From: Parvularculaceae bacterium
GTDB lineage: Bacteria; Pseudomonadota; Alphaproteobacteria; Caulobacterales; Parvularculaceae
Reading direction: 5' to 3'
Assembly: GCA_027080545.1 (NCBI GenBank)
Contig: JALWRV010000197.1
Location: 1 to 6,386, forward strand
DNA length: 6,386 nt
The position numbers were made by a program, and so were the translations under genes. Position 1 is the stretch's first letter; every line of letters begins with the position of its first letter. Shown one piece after another: positions 5,046 through 6,386 of the stretch. The notes below the pieces were generated by a model that made no database searches, was not told the origin of the DNA, and saw nothing but the letters and a program-made list of their open reading frames with translations.

Positions 5046-6050
5046 ATGGATCTTGCTTCTCCTTTCCCCTTGGCGACCCGCGCCTCCCCCCTTGCCCTCG
5101 CCCAAACCAAAGCGGTGCGTCTCGGCTTGGCCAAAATCCTCAATCCCGACGCCTCCCCCGATTTCGCCCGCTTAGAAATTCAGTTTCCCATTCTCGCCCT
5201 CACCTCCTCCGGCGACAAGAATCTCGCCGCCAGCCTTGTCGATGCGGGGGGCAAGGGCTTATTCACCAAGGAAATCGAACAAGCCCTCCTCGACGGTAAA
5301 GCGCGTATCGCCATACATTCCATGAAAGATATGCCGGCTCTCTTGCCCCAAGGCTTGATCATTGGCGGTGTCCCCGAGCGGGAAAGCCCGCTCGACAGTT
5401 TAATAAGCGAACAAGGCCTCGGGCTTGAGGCCCTGCCCGAAGGCACCCGCATCGGTACATCTTCCGTGCGCCGCAAGGCGCAACTCCTCCACCATCATCC
5501 CAAATTCAAAATCGTCCCCATGCGTGGCAATGTGGGCACCCGCCTTAAAAAATTACATGATGGAGAGGCCGACGCCACCTTGTTGGCAGAAGCAGGATTG
5601 CGCCGCCTAAGCCTCCACATGCCCCGCATACCCCTTGATCCAACCACTCACTTACCCGCCCTGACCCAAGGCGCATTATGTCTGCAAGTGCACGAAGATG
5701 ATCTAGAAGCCCAAACCCTGGTGGCCCGCCTCAACCATTGGCAAAGCCAATTTGCCATCGCCATTGAGCGCGGATTTTTATGTCACCTTGATGGCTCTTG
5801 CCAAACCCCCATGGCCGGACTGGCCACGGTCGAGGGATCCCATATTCATTTCACGGCTGAGCTATTAAGTTTGGATGGGAAACTGTCTAAGCGCAAAAGC
5901 TGGCGCTGGCCCTGTCCATCTCCGGCAAAAGACGAACAGGCCGACGCCCTCGCCCAATGCCGCCTTTGGGGGGCAGAATGCGCCCAAGAACTTCTCGACA
6001 TATTACCTAAAGGGCTGGCCACCACACTCGGCTTGCGCACGGACTCATGA
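5046..6050 (+). CDS. hemC: Hydroxymethylbilane synthase (porphobilinogen deaminase)
   Basis: This enzyme polymerises four porphobilinogens into hydroxymethylbilane in tetrapyrrole (haem, sirohaem, B12) synthesis. The product has 334 residues; the family usually has about 300-320. LATRASPLALAQT opens the protein at residues 9-21. GGKGLFTKEIEQALLDG (68-84) and IHSMKDMP (90-97) follow, with catalytic Asp95. The arginine-rich substrate and cofactor site is GTSSVRRKAQL (137-147), MRGNVGTRLKKL (159-170) and LAEAGLRRL (180-188). LDGSCQTPMAGL (248-259) carries Cys252, which binds the dipyrromethane cofactor. Two departures stand out: the segment TQGALCLQVHEDD (207-219), where the family usually has GQGA followed by E-x-R, and Arg87 where an Asp is common just before the HSMKD motif. 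The GGAG at 5037-5040 fixes the start. The stop overlaps the hemD start as ATGA. Confidence 0.97.
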   Translation: MDLASPFPLATRASPLALAQTKAVRLGLAKILNPDASPDFARLEIQFPILALTSSGDKNLAASLVDAGGKGLFTKEIEQALLDGKARIAIHSMKDMPALLPQGLIIGGVPERESPLDSLISEQGLGLEALPEGTRIGTSSVRRKAQLLHHHPKFKIVPMRGNVGTRLKKLHDGEADATLLAEAGLRRLSLHMPRIPLDPTTHLPALTQGALCLQVHEDDLEAQTLVARLNHWQSQFAIAIERGFLCHLDGSCQTPMAGLATVEGSHIHFTAELLSLDGKLSKRKSWRWPCPSPAKDEQADALAQCRLWGAECAQELLDILPKGLATTLGLRTDS

Positions 6051-6386
6051 ACGGGCCTCTCCTCATCACAAGACCGGAACCCGGCGCCAGTCAAAGCGCC
6101 GCCTTTTTTGCAAATCATAATATCGCCACATCGGTCGCGCCCCTATTCACCATCGCGCCCTTGCCCATAACCTTACCCCCCATTCAATCCTTCAGCGCTC
6201 TTATCTTTACCTCCGCCAATGGGGTGCGGGCCTTTGCAGAAAAAAACACCGCCCCACACCTGCCCCCGATCTACGCCATCGGCCCCATGACCGCACAGGC
6301 CCTCGAAACCGCGGGCCTTGCGCTTGAGCGCCAGTTCAACGGAGATCGGGCGGCCATGACCGATTGGCTCATCCATCACGTCGCAC
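6047..6386 (+). CDS. hemD: Uroporphyrinogen-III synthase, N-terminal part (cut by window end)
   Basis: An open frame from the ATG at 6047 runs to the window edge for 113 codons without a stop. It reads as the first half of HemD, which cyclises hydroxymethylbilane with inversion of ring D to give uroporphyrinogen III. Recognisable segments are LLITRPEPGA at residues 5-14, APLFTIAPL (31-39), ALIFTSANGVRAF (51-63), the PIYAIGPMTAQAL hinge region (74-86), and the Gly-Asp at 99-100 near the middle of the usual 230-250 residues. The family has few invariant residues, but this pattern and the position directly after hemC make the call firm. The ATGA overlap with hemC implies translational coupling, so the product of one enzyme, which is unstable and cyclises spontaneously, is handed to the next. 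Confidence 0.94.
   Translation, partial: MNGPLLITRPEPGASQSAAFFANHNIATSVAPLFTIAPLPITLPPIQSFSALIFTSANGVRAFAEKNTAPHLPPIYAIGPMTAQALETAGLALERQFNGDRAAMTDWLIHHVA

Noticed and set aside
5035..5175. A short hydrophobic frame from an ATG at 5035, overlapping the hemC start
   Set aside because: It lies almost wholly inside hemC in another frame; the repeated CTATGGA explains the extra ATG, and the GGAG site is placed for the hemC ATG at 5046.

Overview
The window looks like an ordinary chromosomal housekeeping segment from an alphaproteobacterium. Three things point there: the hemC-hemD pair diverging from a tsaD-gpsA pair, an arrangement familiar in that class; a DUF2853 small protein of a type common in it; and proteins that read most like alphaproteobacterial homologues. 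This is judged from remembered family sequences, not from a search. Base composition is moderately GC-rich, and the plus strand carries more C than G in many stretches, including inside genes on either strand.

Layout, left to right. Bases 1-83 read as the lysine-rich C-terminal tail of an unidentified gene entering from the left. After a leader with two possible hairpins comes a 108-residue DUF2853 protein (240-566). A short gap with an 18-bp tandem repeat leads to nth (endonuclease III, 669-1457), whose stop overlaps or nearly touches the start of pyrF (orotidine 5'-phosphate decarboxylase, to 2185). A 138-bp spacer holds a perfect 7-bp inverted repeat and a possible 40-codon ORF. It is followed by a 136-residue membrane-anchored, cysteine-containing protein of unknown function (2324-2734).

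The second half is two divergent pairs. On the minus strand, tsaD (t6A tRNA modification) is followed without any gap by gpsA (glycerol-3-phosphate dehydrogenase); gpsA converges on the unknown gene. On the plus strand, hemC and hemD overlap by ATGA and carry out consecutive steps of tetrapyrrole synthesis (porphobilinogen to hydroxymethylbilane to uroporphyrinogen III). hemD runs off the right edge. The 64-100 bp between tsaD and hemC must hold the promoters for both directions.

I see no mobile element, CRISPR array, tRNA or rRNA, phage gene or defence gene. I did not find a convincing undescribed system. The items most worth a second look are small: the unknown CxC membrane protein with its possible upstream small ORF and palindrome, the possible Shine-Dalgarno-masking hairpin ahead of the DUF2853 gene, the basic tail on Nth, and an altered conserved loop in HemC.
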